Source of the DNA: Pseudoflavonifractor intestinihominis
GTDB taxonomy: Bacteria > Bacillota > Clostridia > Oscillospirales > Oscillospiraceae
Reading direction: 5' to 3'
DNA: 64,000 bases
NCBI RefSeq assembly: GCF_040096055.1
Contig: NZ_JBBMFK010000002.1
Location: 62,001-126,000 of the forward strand
In this document: positions 23,410 through 31,953 of the stretch, piece after piece
Position numbering within the stretch: position 1 is the first letter of the stretch
Layout of the letters: each line of letters opens with the position of its first letter
Translations under genes and position numbers: made by a program
The notes under the pieces: model-generated
The model's database searches: none
What the model saw: the letters and a program-made list of their open reading frames with translations, nothing else
Told to the model about the DNA's origin: nothing

Positions 23410-24610
23410 TGCAATCTCTCCTTATTTTTCAAACCATTCAAAATAATTGTACGTGCAAACACAGCAAGAGGTATGCCGCCGCTTTCTTGAGCCGCTTGTG
23501 ATATGGCCTCGTACTCGCTATTTGTTAGTGACAACCGGATACACCGGTTGCGATCCTGCCAGATTTGTCTCCAAAATGGCTGTACCTTGTACTTGCGAGC
23601 AAGGGAGTCCAGCTGTCCGGGTTGTATGCCCATCTTTGCAGCCAAATCGCTTTTACCGTATACTACACCTGCCTCCTTGTAGGACAAGAGCCTCTCCAAC
23701 AGTGGGTCTGTGCCATCGAGCGCCGGTCCAAATAGAGTGTCAGCACCCAAGCCAACCATCACGGCGAGCAGTGCATACCGATCTGGCGAGGATAGATGCC
23801 AACTTATGAGCCGTGATATTACAGTGGCAGACAAGCTGGCAAAGTACTGCTCATAGATCTGTGTGCCATAATACTCCCTGGCTGCTTGCTGGATTTTAAC
23901 GACACTCAGGGTCTGATACTTGTTGATCTTGTCCACCCATATCCTGCGTTGAGCAATGCGGTATGCAGATTGTTGTATCCAACTGTTGGGGCATAGTCTC
24001 CGCTTAACAGCGCCGCAATCATGTCCGCCAGCGGCTCCATCCACGGGGCTTTCTCCCGGGAAACAGCCTCCTGGCAGTGAATTGATACGAGCGGCAGGAA
24101 AACCTCAGATAACCTCGTAAATTTGATGGGTACAGTAACAAGTGGGATCTTGTGCATCGGGCAGTGGGCCAATAGGGGGATCTGGTGTACTCGGTGCCAA
24201 TAGGGCTCTCCATATTGCTGTGTATCTAATCGACAGCAGGTAGGGCAATACTTTAGCCCCTCCATGCCATCCGGCATCTGCATCCGCACACTGGTAATAC
24301 CTGATCCTCGGCCAGCCCGTAACGCCTCCCATACCTGCCGCTTTTTATCTATAGTAAAGAAGCGGGTATAGTATGGCAGCAGAGTATGATTGGCCAATAC
24401 ATCGTCAATTGACAGCACCCCTGGCGGTAATTCGGATAAGATGGCAGCGCAGTCGCCTCCAGGGATAAGCCTGCTACGCAACATAAGCCGGCCACCGTAT
24501 AGCTCACTGATAGTGGTTGCGTGCTTGCTGTGGCCACTGCATACATGGTAACGGCAAAGGACCGAGTACCACCACTCGTCTGGGTATGGGGATGGAAAAT
24601 AGGTCAGCAT
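23406..24610 (-). pseudogene. tniQ: TniQ/TnsD-family target selector, frameshifted
   Basis: The N-terminal 225 residues are clear TniQ: PSPYPDEWWYSVLCRYHVCSG near the start and a zinc site CPTCC-x(n)-H-x(n)-CPMH near residues 110-145. Near 23940 the frame breaks (GGA TAT GGG TGG). One missing G would restore GYGVDKINKYQTLSVVKIQQ, continuing for about 175 more residues. The total would be about 400, normal for TniQ/TnsD. The C-terminal part has helix-turn-helix-like character (KSDLAAKMGIQPGQLDSLARKY). No slippery heptamer is present, so this is mutation or sequencing error, not programmed shifting. Confidence 0.8.
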
Positions 24611-24664
24611 CGGCGCAACCCTATCAAATGTACAAGCGCATCAGGGCCCCAGTGCAACTTCCGG

Positions 24665-25993
24665 TCACCCATGATAATCCTCCTCCAGTTGCCCATGTTT
24701 TCTTAGCTGCTCCTCGATGTTCTTTCCTTCCATATACGCCACAAGCAGGTCTCTATCATCCCGCTGTGCCGCCTTGCGGCCCCTTTTGTTGGCATATTGC
24801 CTTGACACCTCTTCCTGCTCTTGCGGTGGCTCTGGCGTGGCTTCCCCAATCTCAAAATCCGAAATGTGAGTGCCGGCCGCATAGGTCCTGGGAACCTTGA
24901 TGGCCAGCAGTTCGACCGCCCGCTGGATCACTTTTTCATCGATGCAGCTACGGCCTTGCAACAAGGCTTGGGCCTGTGACTCAGCAAAGATTTTAATCAC
25001 ATAGGCCGGGATACCGCCGCTGCAATCGTACATCTTATTTGATAGAGATGTTGTCAACGGTGCCGCCTGTGCGGTGTATTGGTACGGCCATATCTTGCGT
25101 ACAAAGTCGAGATAGACCCCGTCCGGCCGAAATGGTGCCAATCGGATACCTCTTGTTCTCCTCTTGAGATGTTCCTGGGAGACAAAGAGCTCTTCTGCGA
25201 CTGGTGTGCCGATAAAATAGATTGAGGTCATCGTCTCATTCGTTAGCTCAACTAAAAATCGGAGCAGCGGCTTTTCCTGCCGGTTTTTACGGGCCGTCAT
25301 TACAGCGTTTTGGATTTCATCAATAACCAATAAACCAACATGATTGTTAGTAAGCAAGATTTTTGTTTGGGTCGCAATAGCAGAGGCCGAGGCTGTCCGT
25401 AATCCCTTCGTTGATTGCAGGTAGTGTGAGCCAATAGCCCGATCAAGTGCGGCCATGATCGAAAATCCAAGAGTCTTGACCGAGCAATCACTCGGGCATT
25501 CCACATGCAGCCACAGCACTTGCTTGCAGTAACAGGGCTGCCCCTGGTACTCCATATGCTCGATTACCTGTGGCATCGTGGATAGACACCGGCGCACGGT
25601 AGCCGTCTTTCCGCACCCAGGGACTCCCAAAATTGACCCGCTGTCAGCCTGTGTGGCGTAGTTGGTGTCTCGGCCACAGTAGTAGGCGTTGATTGCCTTG
25701 GTCGATTCCATTACATCAGCCGTTCGGTATGTCGTAGAGATTGCACGATACAGTGTATCGTAGATAGCGTACTGGTACGGCATCGGCACATAGATGGATG
25801 CCAGAGACGGCAGTAGCCCCCGGCGCTCCTCGGGCGACATCTGGGCTAAGTCATGTGGGATAGGTGGGTAGCTTGCGATGACCCGGGCAAATTGCTCCGG
25901 TGAGAGCATGTCAGGCATGGCGTCCAGGTACGGGTTGCCGCTGCTACCCTCGTAGATGGCCCCGACCGTATGGCCGGGTGGATACCTACTCAC
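24665..25993 (-). CDS. tniB: Transposition AAA+ ATPase, TnsC/TniB type
   Basis: 442 residues. Walker A is GVPGCGKT (123-130), Walker B LLVIDE (221-226), and a sensor region follows with STYFIGTP-like sequence (SIYFIGTPVAEEL). TnsC/TniB assembles on target DNA, links TniQ to the transposase and enforces target immunity. The start overlaps the end of tniA by 8 bp. The N-terminal 100 residues and the C-terminal 60 charged residues are the parts that usually contact partner proteins. Confidence 0.92.
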   Translation of the reverse strand: MSRYPPGHTVGAIYEGSSGNPYLDAMPDMLSPEQFARVIASYPPIPHDLAQMSPEERRGLLPSLASIYVPMPYQYAIYDTLYRAISTTYRTADVMESTKAINAYYCGRDTNYATQADSGSILGVPGCGKTATVRRCLSTMPQVIEHMEYQGQPCYCKQVLWLHVECPSDCSVKTLGFSIMAALDRAIGSHYLQSTKGLRTASASAIATQTKILLTNNHVGLLVIDEIQNAVMTARKNRQEKPLLRFLVELTNETMTSIYFIGTPVAEELFVSQEHLKRRTRGIRLAPFRPDGVYLDFVRKIWPYQYTAQAAPLTTSLSNKMYDCSGGIPAYVIKIFAESQAQALLQGRSCIDEKVIQRAVELLAIKVPRTYAAGTHISDFEIGEATPEPPQEQEEVSRQYANKRGRKAAQRDDRDLLVAYMEGKNIEEQLRKHGQLEEDYHG

Positions 25994-27707
25994 TCAATTG
26001 CCCCCTCTCTTTAATTTGATCCTGTTTGATTTGCTCTCCGTCGACTTGCCTGATTGGCTCTCTGTGCTCATCAGCGTGCTCGATGATTGCTCGGATGGCC
26101 TGGGTGGCGGCGATACTCGATGCTGTCTCTTTTGCACGAGCCGCTCCCCTGTCCCTCTTAGCTGCTTCATGTGCTGCATCAACCTCGCAAACAGAGAGCG
26201 ACTGGCCAATCTCCACTGCATGGCATGGGCAGATCCGCTCAGCAAGGATGATATGGATACGGCGCAGGTCTGCCGGGTCATAGGCAATCGTATAGCTGTC
26301 TCCAATGGTCAACCCATCTGCATCATCCGGTGCATACCACATGCGATTGATCCGGATGCCCTTGCGGGTCAGCTTGGCAGTATCCCGGGGCAGCGTCTGT
26401 ATGTGCAGCTCTTGCGGATCAACCGCCATCAATCGGGGCGATAGCTCCAGCCATCTTTCTGCGGGAGTCTTACCATCGATAAGCCTCCCGCTGTTTAGGT
26501 ACAGTACAGAGTGGATGACAACCCGTGCAAAATCATCAAGGTCAAGGGTTGCCTGAGTGCGGTAGTCGGTTGCCCATCGCTCTTGGGCATCATCCTCGAT
26601 TACGCCACGGCCCCGCAGCATAGGCTTGTATCTTTGCTGTAACAAGTCAATCGATTTTTCGACGGACCCCTTGCAGTCCAGCCGAAATGGCGGCAAGGTC
26701 AGTACTTCAAGCCCGTACCGACGGCACAACTCTCCCATGCGGGGGCCGAAAAACTCACGGCCTTGATCTGTGATGATCTCCGTGGGCATGCCCACCGATG
26801 GCCATTGCTCCTGGGTGACCTCAATGCCGTAACGAGCACAATATTCCACTTTGTCAGATGCTGCCTGGGCGATACAAGCCATCACAGCGGTCTCATCGCA
26901 CGAAAATCCAATATAGACCCCGGCGATCAGGTGGGTGGCCGTATCTACCGCCAAGTAGATATACGGCCTACCCACCACGATGGATCGATCCTGCCTGGAC
27001 ACCAGATAGATATCCGCCTGTGTGGCGTCCATCTGATAGCTCCCAGGCTGTGTCCTCCACCCGGCAGAGGAGCCCCATGCCGGCCGGTGGTCCCGCTGGT
27101 ATTTGGTAAGGCCCTCTCGTGCAATGATCTTTTGAGGGTCCTTGTGCAAGCTGTGTCCATAGTAGTAGTGGCGGAATTGGCTCCATGTCGGAGCATCGCT
27201 ATCCATCTCTCCATCCTGACCAACATAGTCCTCCAGCAGCATCATCTCGTAAGCAGCCCGTAGGGATAATCGCTTGGATCCATAGTAGTACCGCCGGATC
27301 GCTTGCTCTATCATATGGTTGCTTTTACTGGCCTGCTGTGTCCGCTTTTGTGTGAGCTGTCCTGTTGCCAGGTAACGATAATACAGTCGTAGGATGCGGC
27401 GTGTCGTGGTCTGGTGCTGCTGTGCCGCCTTTGCTGCCATCTGATATCGCAGAGACTTGTCCGAGATGCAGTCATCGCAGTCAATCATTGGCTGGATCAT
27501 CTGTAAGCGAACTTCCTGAGCCGGGGTCATGGCTTGCGCTGACATCCAGCTTTCCGGCGCAGGTACTCGTTCATATCTTTCAAGGGCTACCTCGAAGAAT
27601 GGGGAAGAGGGAGAGTCACAGTTAATGAGCCAATATCCGTCTTGAGTCGCTTTCAAAATTCTGAAAACGGCTCCAAGCCGACACACAAAGCGCAGTGGTC
27701 TATCCAT
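25986..27707 (-). CDS. tniA: DDE transposase, TnsB/TniA/MuA type
   Basis: 573 residues. An N-terminal winged-helix region (about 80-160) should recognise the end repeats. The RNase H fold has D227 (QMDATQADIYLV), D314 (IITDQGREF) and E350 (CKGSVEKSIDLLQ), so the catalytic triad is complete. A Mu-type C-terminal beta-barrel and a basic/acidic tail follow. ATG 27707 overlaps the TnsA-like gene (ATGGATAG). It joins the 3' ends of the element to target DNA. Confidence 0.93.
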   Translation of the reverse strand: MDRPLRFVCRLGAVFRILKATQDGYWLINCDSPSSPFFEVALERYERVPAPESWMSAQAMTPAQEVRLQMIQPMIDCDDCISDKSLRYQMAAKAAQQHQTTTRRILRLYYRYLATGQLTQKRTQQASKSNHMIEQAIRRYYYGSKRLSLRAAYEMMLLEDYVGQDGEMDSDAPTWSQFRHYYYGHSLHKDPQKIIAREGLTKYQRDHRPAWGSSAGWRTQPGSYQMDATQADIYLVSRQDRSIVVGRPYIYLAVDTATHLIAGVYIGFSCDETAVMACIAQAASDKVEYCARYGIEVTQEQWPSVGMPTEIITDQGREFFGPRMGELCRRYGLEVLTLPPFRLDCKGSVEKSIDLLQQRYKPMLRGRGVIEDDAQERWATDYRTQATLDLDDFARVVIHSVLYLNSGRLIDGKTPAERWLELSPRLMAVDPQELHIQTLPRDTAKLTRKGIRINRMWYAPDDADGLTIGDSYTIAYDPADLRRIHIILAERICPCHAVEIGQSLSVCEVDAAHEAAKRDRGAARAKETASSIAATQAIRAIIEHADEHREPIRQVDGEQIKQDQIKERGQLSE

Positions 27708-28083
27708 CCATGATCACCACCATCCACTCCGTGTCGGTCACCGCCCAGTACCGCCTGGAGAGTTCCAGACGCTCCACATAGGCCTTCTTTTTTAGCTGTT
27801 CCCGTAAGATTAGCTCCCGCACCCCTTTGTGACCATCAGCGTATTCGAGCATAAAGTCGGTAGCCCAGCCAGTTTGCAGATAGTCCGTACGGATGCCTGC
27901 CCGTGATATGCGGCCCATGATGTCGGCATCCAGAGGACAGCCGGCCTCATAGCTCTGCACCCACGGCTGCTCCTCCAACCATCGTGCGTAATTCCTGGCC
28001 CACTTGCTATGCAGGCATACGATGTCGTTGTTTTTGGGACTGTAAAATCGGATATCTCGTGTGCGCTCTCCTGTCCGTTCCAT
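27700..28083 (-). CDS. tnsA: TnsA-like endonuclease with degenerate active site
   Basis: 127 residues from ATG 28083, which has GGGGAGG upstream; a longer reading to 28152 lacks an RBS. It follows the N-terminal domain of Tn7 TnsA closely (RFYSPKNNDIVCLHSKWA, ATDFMLEYADG, VERLELSRRYW). Against the TnsA catalytic set E63, D114, Q130, K132, a gap-free match around the first site gives A29, and the others D76, E90 and I92. Two of four residues are therefore non-catalytic. The TnsA C-terminal domain is also absent. It may be a structural subunit only. The alignment is by eye. Confidence 0.75.
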   Translation of the reverse strand: MERTGERTRDIRFYSPKNNDIVCLHSKWARNYARWLEEQPWVQSYEAGCPLDADIMGRISRAGIRTDYLQTGWATDFMLEYADGHKGVRELILREQLKKKAYVERLELSRRYWAVTDTEWMVVIMDG

Positions 28084-28148
28084 GAGGCACCCCTCCCCAA
28101 AAAGTTTGTTTCCCCAGTGGCTTATATCTCCATCAGTTTTCTGTATCA

Positions 28149-28435
28149 GCAAATTTTTATCTTAATTCTTTGAATTAACTCAAAAATTTGATGATGACAC
28201 GGAATTAACTCAAAATTTTGCGACCAAAAATTGAATTAAATCAAAAATTTGATGATCCTACCCGCAAATTTTTCATTTAATTCAAATTTCGCTGTCAATT
28301 TTTTGACTTAAATGCCATTTCTCTTAGATACCATGTGATCGTCCCCTTCCAACCTGGTCGTTTGTCCGACCATTTTGACCGCCGGACGCTCGCCCCCATC
28401 TTTTTCTCCAAAAGTTCAAAATTGAACTAAATTAA
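28149..28435. repeat. Transposon end with repeated TnsB-type binding motifs
   Basis: Three near-identical units TGAATTAACTCAAAAATTTG start at 28171, 28201 and 28232, spaced 30-31 bp. Inverted copies lie at 28149-28168 and 28264-28285 (CAAATTTTT...TTAATTC), and a looser one at 28413-28435. This is how TnsB sites are arranged at Tn7-like ends; the leftmost copies also overlap the operon promoter region, allowing autoregulation. The exact end and target duplication cannot be fixed from this sequence alone. Confidence 0.75.
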
Positions 28436-28470
28436 GCCAAAAACCGGGCAAAGAAGCAAAAAGAAATAAA

Positions 28471-28506
28471 AAAAGAGCCCGGGGAAACGAATTTCCTCGG
28501 ACTCTT
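28471..28506 (-). terminator. Terminator of rpsB-tsf
   Basis: On the minus strand AGAGTCCGAGGAAAT / TTTCCCCGGGCTCT followed by TTTTTTATTT. It lies about 55 bp beyond tsf and just outside the transposon end. Confidence 0.85.
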
Positions 28507-28561
28507 GTGGGAGTCATTATTGGGGGACAATGTGCTTAGTTGCGGAGGGATGAGCACACAA

Positions 28562-29485
28562 TTACTTGCCCAGCTGCTTGGCAATCTCCTCGGCGAAGTT
28601 CTCCTGCTTCTTCTCGATGCCCTCGCCCTTCTCGAAACGGACGAAGCTCTTGATCACAGCGGTGCCGCCGGCGGCCTTGGCCACGGAGGTCACATACTGC
28701 TCCACGTTGACGGAGTTGTCCTTCACGAACTCCTGCTGCAGCAGGCAGTTCTCCTTGTAGAACTTACCCAGCTTGCCGTTCACGATGCCCTCCTTCACCT
28801 TCTCGGGCTTGGAAGCCATCTTGGGGTCGTTCTCCATCTGGACCAGCATGATCTTCTTCTCCTCATCCAGGGTGGCCTGGTCGACCTGGCTCTTGTCCAG
28901 GAAGCGGGGATTCAGAGCGGCGATCTGCATGGCGGCGTCCTTACCGGCGTTGAGCACCTCGGCGTTGTTCTCCAGACCGGCGGAGACCTCCATGTTCACC
29001 AGCACGCCGATCTTGCCACCGGCGTGGACATAGGGCACATGCACGCCCTCGGTGCAGCGGGCAAAGCGGCGAACCTTGATGTTCTCGCCGATGACCAGCA
29101 CCATCTCCTGCTGCTCCTCCAGAACGGTACGGCCGTTGCCGTAGGGCTTGGCGAGCAGGTCGTCCAGGTCGGAGGGGTTCTCCTTGGCGACCACATTGGC
29201 CACGCCCTTGACGAAGTCCACGAACTTCTCGTTCTTGCCCACGAAGTCGGTCTCAGCGTTGACCTCGACAGCCACGCCCACACCGTCGATCACAGCGGCG
29301 TAAGCCATGCCCTCGGCGGCGATGCGGCCAGCCTTCTTCTGGGAAGCGGCCAGGCCCTTCTCACGCAGGAACTCCACAGCCTTGTCCATATCGCCGTCGG
29401 AAGCGGTGAGGGCCTTCTTGCAGTCCATCATGCCGACGCCGGTCATCTCGCGCAGAGCCTGCACGTCTTTCGCAGTAAAAGCCAT
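28562..29485 (-). CDS. tsf: Translation elongation factor Ts
   Basis: 307 residues, a usual length. The N-terminal UBA-like domain (AKDVQALREMTGVGMMDCKK) contains the EF-Tu-contact TDFVGKN later (near residue 80). It exchanges GDP on EF-Tu. It is cotranscribed after rpsB, with GGAGG before the ATG. Confidence 0.98.
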   Translation of the reverse strand: MAFTAKDVQALREMTGVGMMDCKKALTASDGDMDKAVEFLREKGLAASQKKAGRIAAEGMAYAAVIDGVGVAVEVNAETDFVGKNEKFVDFVKGVANVVAKENPSDLDDLLAKPYGNGRTVLEEQQEMVLVIGENIKVRRFARCTEGVHVPYVHAGGKIGVLVNMEVSAGLENNAEVLNAGKDAAMQIAALNPRFLDKSQVDQATLDEEKKIMLVQMENDPKMASKPEKVKEGIVNGKLGKFYKENCLLQQEFVKDNSVNVEQYVTSVAKAAGGTAVIKSFVRFEKGEGIEKKQENFAEEIAKQLGK

Positions 29486-29576
29486 AATAAGTTACCTCCA
29501 CATTTGTAAAAATCAATATGAAGAGCGCCCGCCCGCCTGGGCGGGCGCTCCAAAGTCCGCATCAATCGGAACCGGC

Positions 29577-30308
29577 TTACTCAGCCGCGGTCTCCTCGGC
29601 CTTCTGGGCCTCCTCGGGGGCGTCCTGGCCCTGCTTGCCCTCCATGATGGCGTTGGCCATGACGGAGGAGATGAGCTTGATGGCGCGGATGGCGTCGTCG
29701 TTGCCGGGGATGACATAGTCGATCTCGTCGGGATCGCAGTTGGTATCCACGATGGCCACGATGGGGATGTTCAGCTTGCGGGCCTCGTTGATGGCGTTGC
29801 GCTCCTTGCGGGGATCAACCACGAACAGCGCGCCGGGGAGCTTCTTCATCTCCACAACGCCGCCCAGGTACTTCTCCAGCTTGGCGATCTCGCCCATGTG
29901 CTTCATGACTTCCTTCTTGGGGAGCATGTCGAAGGTGCCGTCCTCCTGCATCTTCTTCAGCTGGTTGAGACGGTCCACACGGCCGCGCATGGTCTTGAAG
30001 TTGGTGAGCATGCCGCCCAGCCAGCGGGCGTTCACATAATAACCGCCGCAGCGGCCGGCCTCTTCCTTGATGGCCTCCTGAGCCTGCTTCTTGGTGCCCA
30101 CGAAGAGCAGAGTCTGGCCGTTCTGAGCCAGATCACGGACGAAGTTGTAGGCCTCCTCCAGCTTCTTCACGGTCTTCTGCAGGTCAATGATGTAGATGCC
30201 GTTACGCTCAGTGTAGATGTAAGCGGCCATCTTGGGGTTCCAGCGGCGGGTCTGGTGGCCGAAGTGGACACCGGCCTCCAGGAGCTGCTTCATAGATACG
30301 ACTGCCAT
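29577..30308 (-). CDS. rpsB: 30S ribosomal protein S2
   Basis: 243 residues; MKQLLEAGVHFGHQTRRWNP is the family signature and PGNDDAIRAIKLI lies near the C-terminus. First gene of the rpsB-tsf operon, with AAAGGAGG upstream of ATG and a 115-nt leader that may hold S2-binding autoregulatory structure. Confidence 0.98.
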   Translation of the reverse strand: MAVVSMKQLLEAGVHFGHQTRRWNPKMAAYIYTERNGIYIIDLQKTVKKLEEAYNFVRDLAQNGQTLLFVGTKKQAQEAIKEEAGRCGGYYVNARWLGGMLTNFKTMRGRVDRLNQLKKMQEDGTFDMLPKKEVMKHMGEIAKLEKYLGGVVEMKKLPGALFVVDPRKERNAINEARKLNIPIVAIVDTNCDPDEIDYVIPGNDDAIRAIKLISSVMANAIMEGKQGQDAPEEAQKAEETAAE

Positions 30309-30431
30309 AGTTTTGTTTCCTCCTTTATAGTTATTACCTCCACCAGTTCATCCGGAGCCCGCCAGCCCATGGGGCACAAGGCGCTCCGTCACAACGGTGT
30401 GCGTAATACTGTGCTTTTACACAGCTAGAGT

Positions 30432-30460
30432 ATTTTATCATAGGGCTGTAGGGAATGCAA
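30432..30460 (-). promoter_or_regulatory. rpsB promoter
   Basis: On the minus strand TTGCAT (30455-30460), 17 bp, TAAAAT (30432-30437). The transcript leader of about 115 nt contains paired segments (GTGCCCCATGGG region), as expected for ribosomal-protein autoregulation. Confidence 0.75.
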
Positions 30461-30496
30461 GTATGATTTCCATTTTTATTTCATAAAATGCGGATT

Positions 30497-30796
30497 TTAC
30501 AGGATTTTTTCCTGTCCCTCCCGTCTGCCCCGGCGGCGTTCCTCTCGGCCGGACCGCAGCGCGCCGGACTCCACCAGGATGATGTCCTCCCCAAACCGCC
30601 GCACCGATTCCCAGGGGAAGATCCGGTCCGCCTCCCGGCCCAGCAGGCCGAACAGCCGCAGCCGTCCGGGCACCACCAGGGCACAGACCCGGCCGCTGTC
30701 CAGGTCCACCTCCACGTCCCCCACGTACCCGTAGCGGCTGCCGTCGGTCACGTTGATGATCTCCTTGCACCGCAAATCGGCAATTCTGCTCTTCAT
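30497..30796 (-). CDS. PRC-barrel YlmC/YmxH family sporulation protein
   Basis: 99 residues. SRIADLRCKEIINVTDGSRY and GYVGDVEVDLDSGRVCALVV form the PRC-barrel seen in the small YlmC/YmxH proteins of spore formers. The C-terminal 25 residues are Arg/Gly-rich (GREERRRGRREG), which is unusual and may bind nucleic acid. The molecular role of this family is not established. Confidence 0.85.
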   Translation of the reverse strand: MKSRIADLRCKEIINVTDGSRYGYVGDVEVDLDSGRVCALVVPGRLRLFGLLGREADRIFPWESVRRFGEDIILVESGALRSGREERRRGRREGQEKIL

Positions 30797-30883
30797 GGCC
30801 GTTCCCCCATTTTCAAATCGCGGAATTTGATATATAATTCTATGAAGTGCGACCCTTGTCCTATGAAAGACTGGTGACTGTAT

Positions 30884-31765
30884 ATGCAGACAAAATCAAC
30901 CGGGAAAAAGCGCCGCCGATGGTTGTGGGCAGCAGTCCCCATAGCCATCGTCATCCTATTTTTCGGCCTCAACGCCCTGCTTCAGACCTTCTGGGCCCAC
31001 CGGGCCCCCTACTTCTCTCCGGACTATCAGCAGATCGACCTCTCCCCCATCCTGAACCAGGATTCCCTGGACGACGGGGATTATGAGACGCTCTTTCTCC
31101 AGACCGGTCTGGCCAGGCCGGCAGTGGACGCCCTGCTGGCCCGCGGCAGCCAGGGCGTGGAACAGATCCTGGAGACCCAGGCAGGCTTTTTTGCCCAGCA
31201 GACGCCGGTATGCCTGGACCTGCCTCCCATTACCAAGGAGGACCGGCTGCGGGACGCCGATGGGAATGTGGTATACTCGGTGCCGCTGGCTCCGCTGGAG
31301 CCAGGCGATATCATTCTCTCCTTTTCCACCCATACATACGGCTGGCGGCACGGCCACGCCTCCCTGGTGGTGGACCCCCAGCTGGGCGTCACCCTGGAGG
31401 CGGTGGTTCTTGGCAGCGACAGCGCCCAGGTCAACGCCCAGCACTGGCGGACCTACTCCAACTTCATGGTCCTGCGGGTGAAGGACGCCGACGACGAGAC
31501 CAGGCAGCAGGTGGTCCAGTTCGCCCTGGAGCATCTGGACGGGATTCCATACAGCCTGCTCTCCGGCATCTTCGGCCCCAAAGCCCCCGACCCGGACAGC
31601 TCCCTCAAGGCCCAGTGCGCCTATCTCCCCTGGTACGCCTGGCAGGCCTTCGGCGTGGACCTGGACTCGGACGGCGGAAAGATCGTCACCGTGCTGGACC
31701 TGGCGGAAAGCCCCCTTCTGGAGGTCGTCCAGATTTACGGCATGGACCCCCATTCCTACCTTTAA
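30884..31765 (+). CDS. Membrane-anchored permuted NlpC/P60-like (YiiX/YaeF) cysteine hydrolase
   Basis: 293 residues. A basic start (TGKKRRRW) and one membrane helix (14-35) leave the rest outside. GDIILSFSTHTYGWRHGHAS has the catalytic His158 before the Cys245 (AQCAYLPW), the order of the permuted papain-like fold found in YiiX/YaeF proteins. It probably cleaves an amide or thioester in the envelope. The substrate is unknown. Confidence 0.7.
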   Translation: MQTKSTGKKRRRWLWAAVPIAIVILFFGLNALLQTFWAHRAPYFSPDYQQIDLSPILNQDSLDDGDYETLFLQTGLARPAVDALLARGSQGVEQILETQAGFFAQQTPVCLDLPPITKEDRLRDADGNVVYSVPLAPLEPGDIILSFSTHTYGWRHGHASLVVDPQLGVTLEAVVLGSDSAQVNAQHWRTYSNFMVLRVKDADDETRQQVVQFALEHLDGIPYSLLSGIFGPKAPDPDSSLKAQCAYLPWYAWQAFGVDLDSDGGKIVTVLDLAESPLLEVVQIYGMDPHSYL

Positions 31766-31766
31766 T

Positions 31767-31822
31767 AAAAAGAAACACAGAGCGCCCGGCTCCCCAAGCC
31801 GGGTGCTCTGTGTTTCTTAGAG
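31767..31822. terminator. Bidirectional terminator
   Basis: AAAGAAACACAGAGC..CCCGGCT and AGCCGGGTGCTCTGTGTTTCTT form a long stem after the hydrolase gene. The next 130 bp to 31953 holds nothing I recognise. Confidence 0.85.
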
Positions 31823-31953
31823 GGAGATATTTAATGCGGTCAAAGCGAACTGACTGGCATCGATTCAACTCTGGAAAGACTTGCGCAAGCCTTCTGCCCC
31901 CGGCGCAGCCGTACACCGGGCGAACTCCGCACTAAACCAAATTCAGGCGGTCC

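Noticed and set aside
23920..23960. Programmed -1 frameshift in tniQ
   Set aside because: No X-XXY-YYZ slippery heptamer and no pseudoknot-like stem right after; a lost G explains it better.
21374..28435. CRISPR-associated transposon
   Set aside because: TniQ and TnsABC-like genes are present but there is no cas gene or CRISPR array in the element.
28454..28562. tRNA attachment site for the transposon
   Set aside because: No tRNA-like sequence is found near the end; the neighbour is the tsf terminator.
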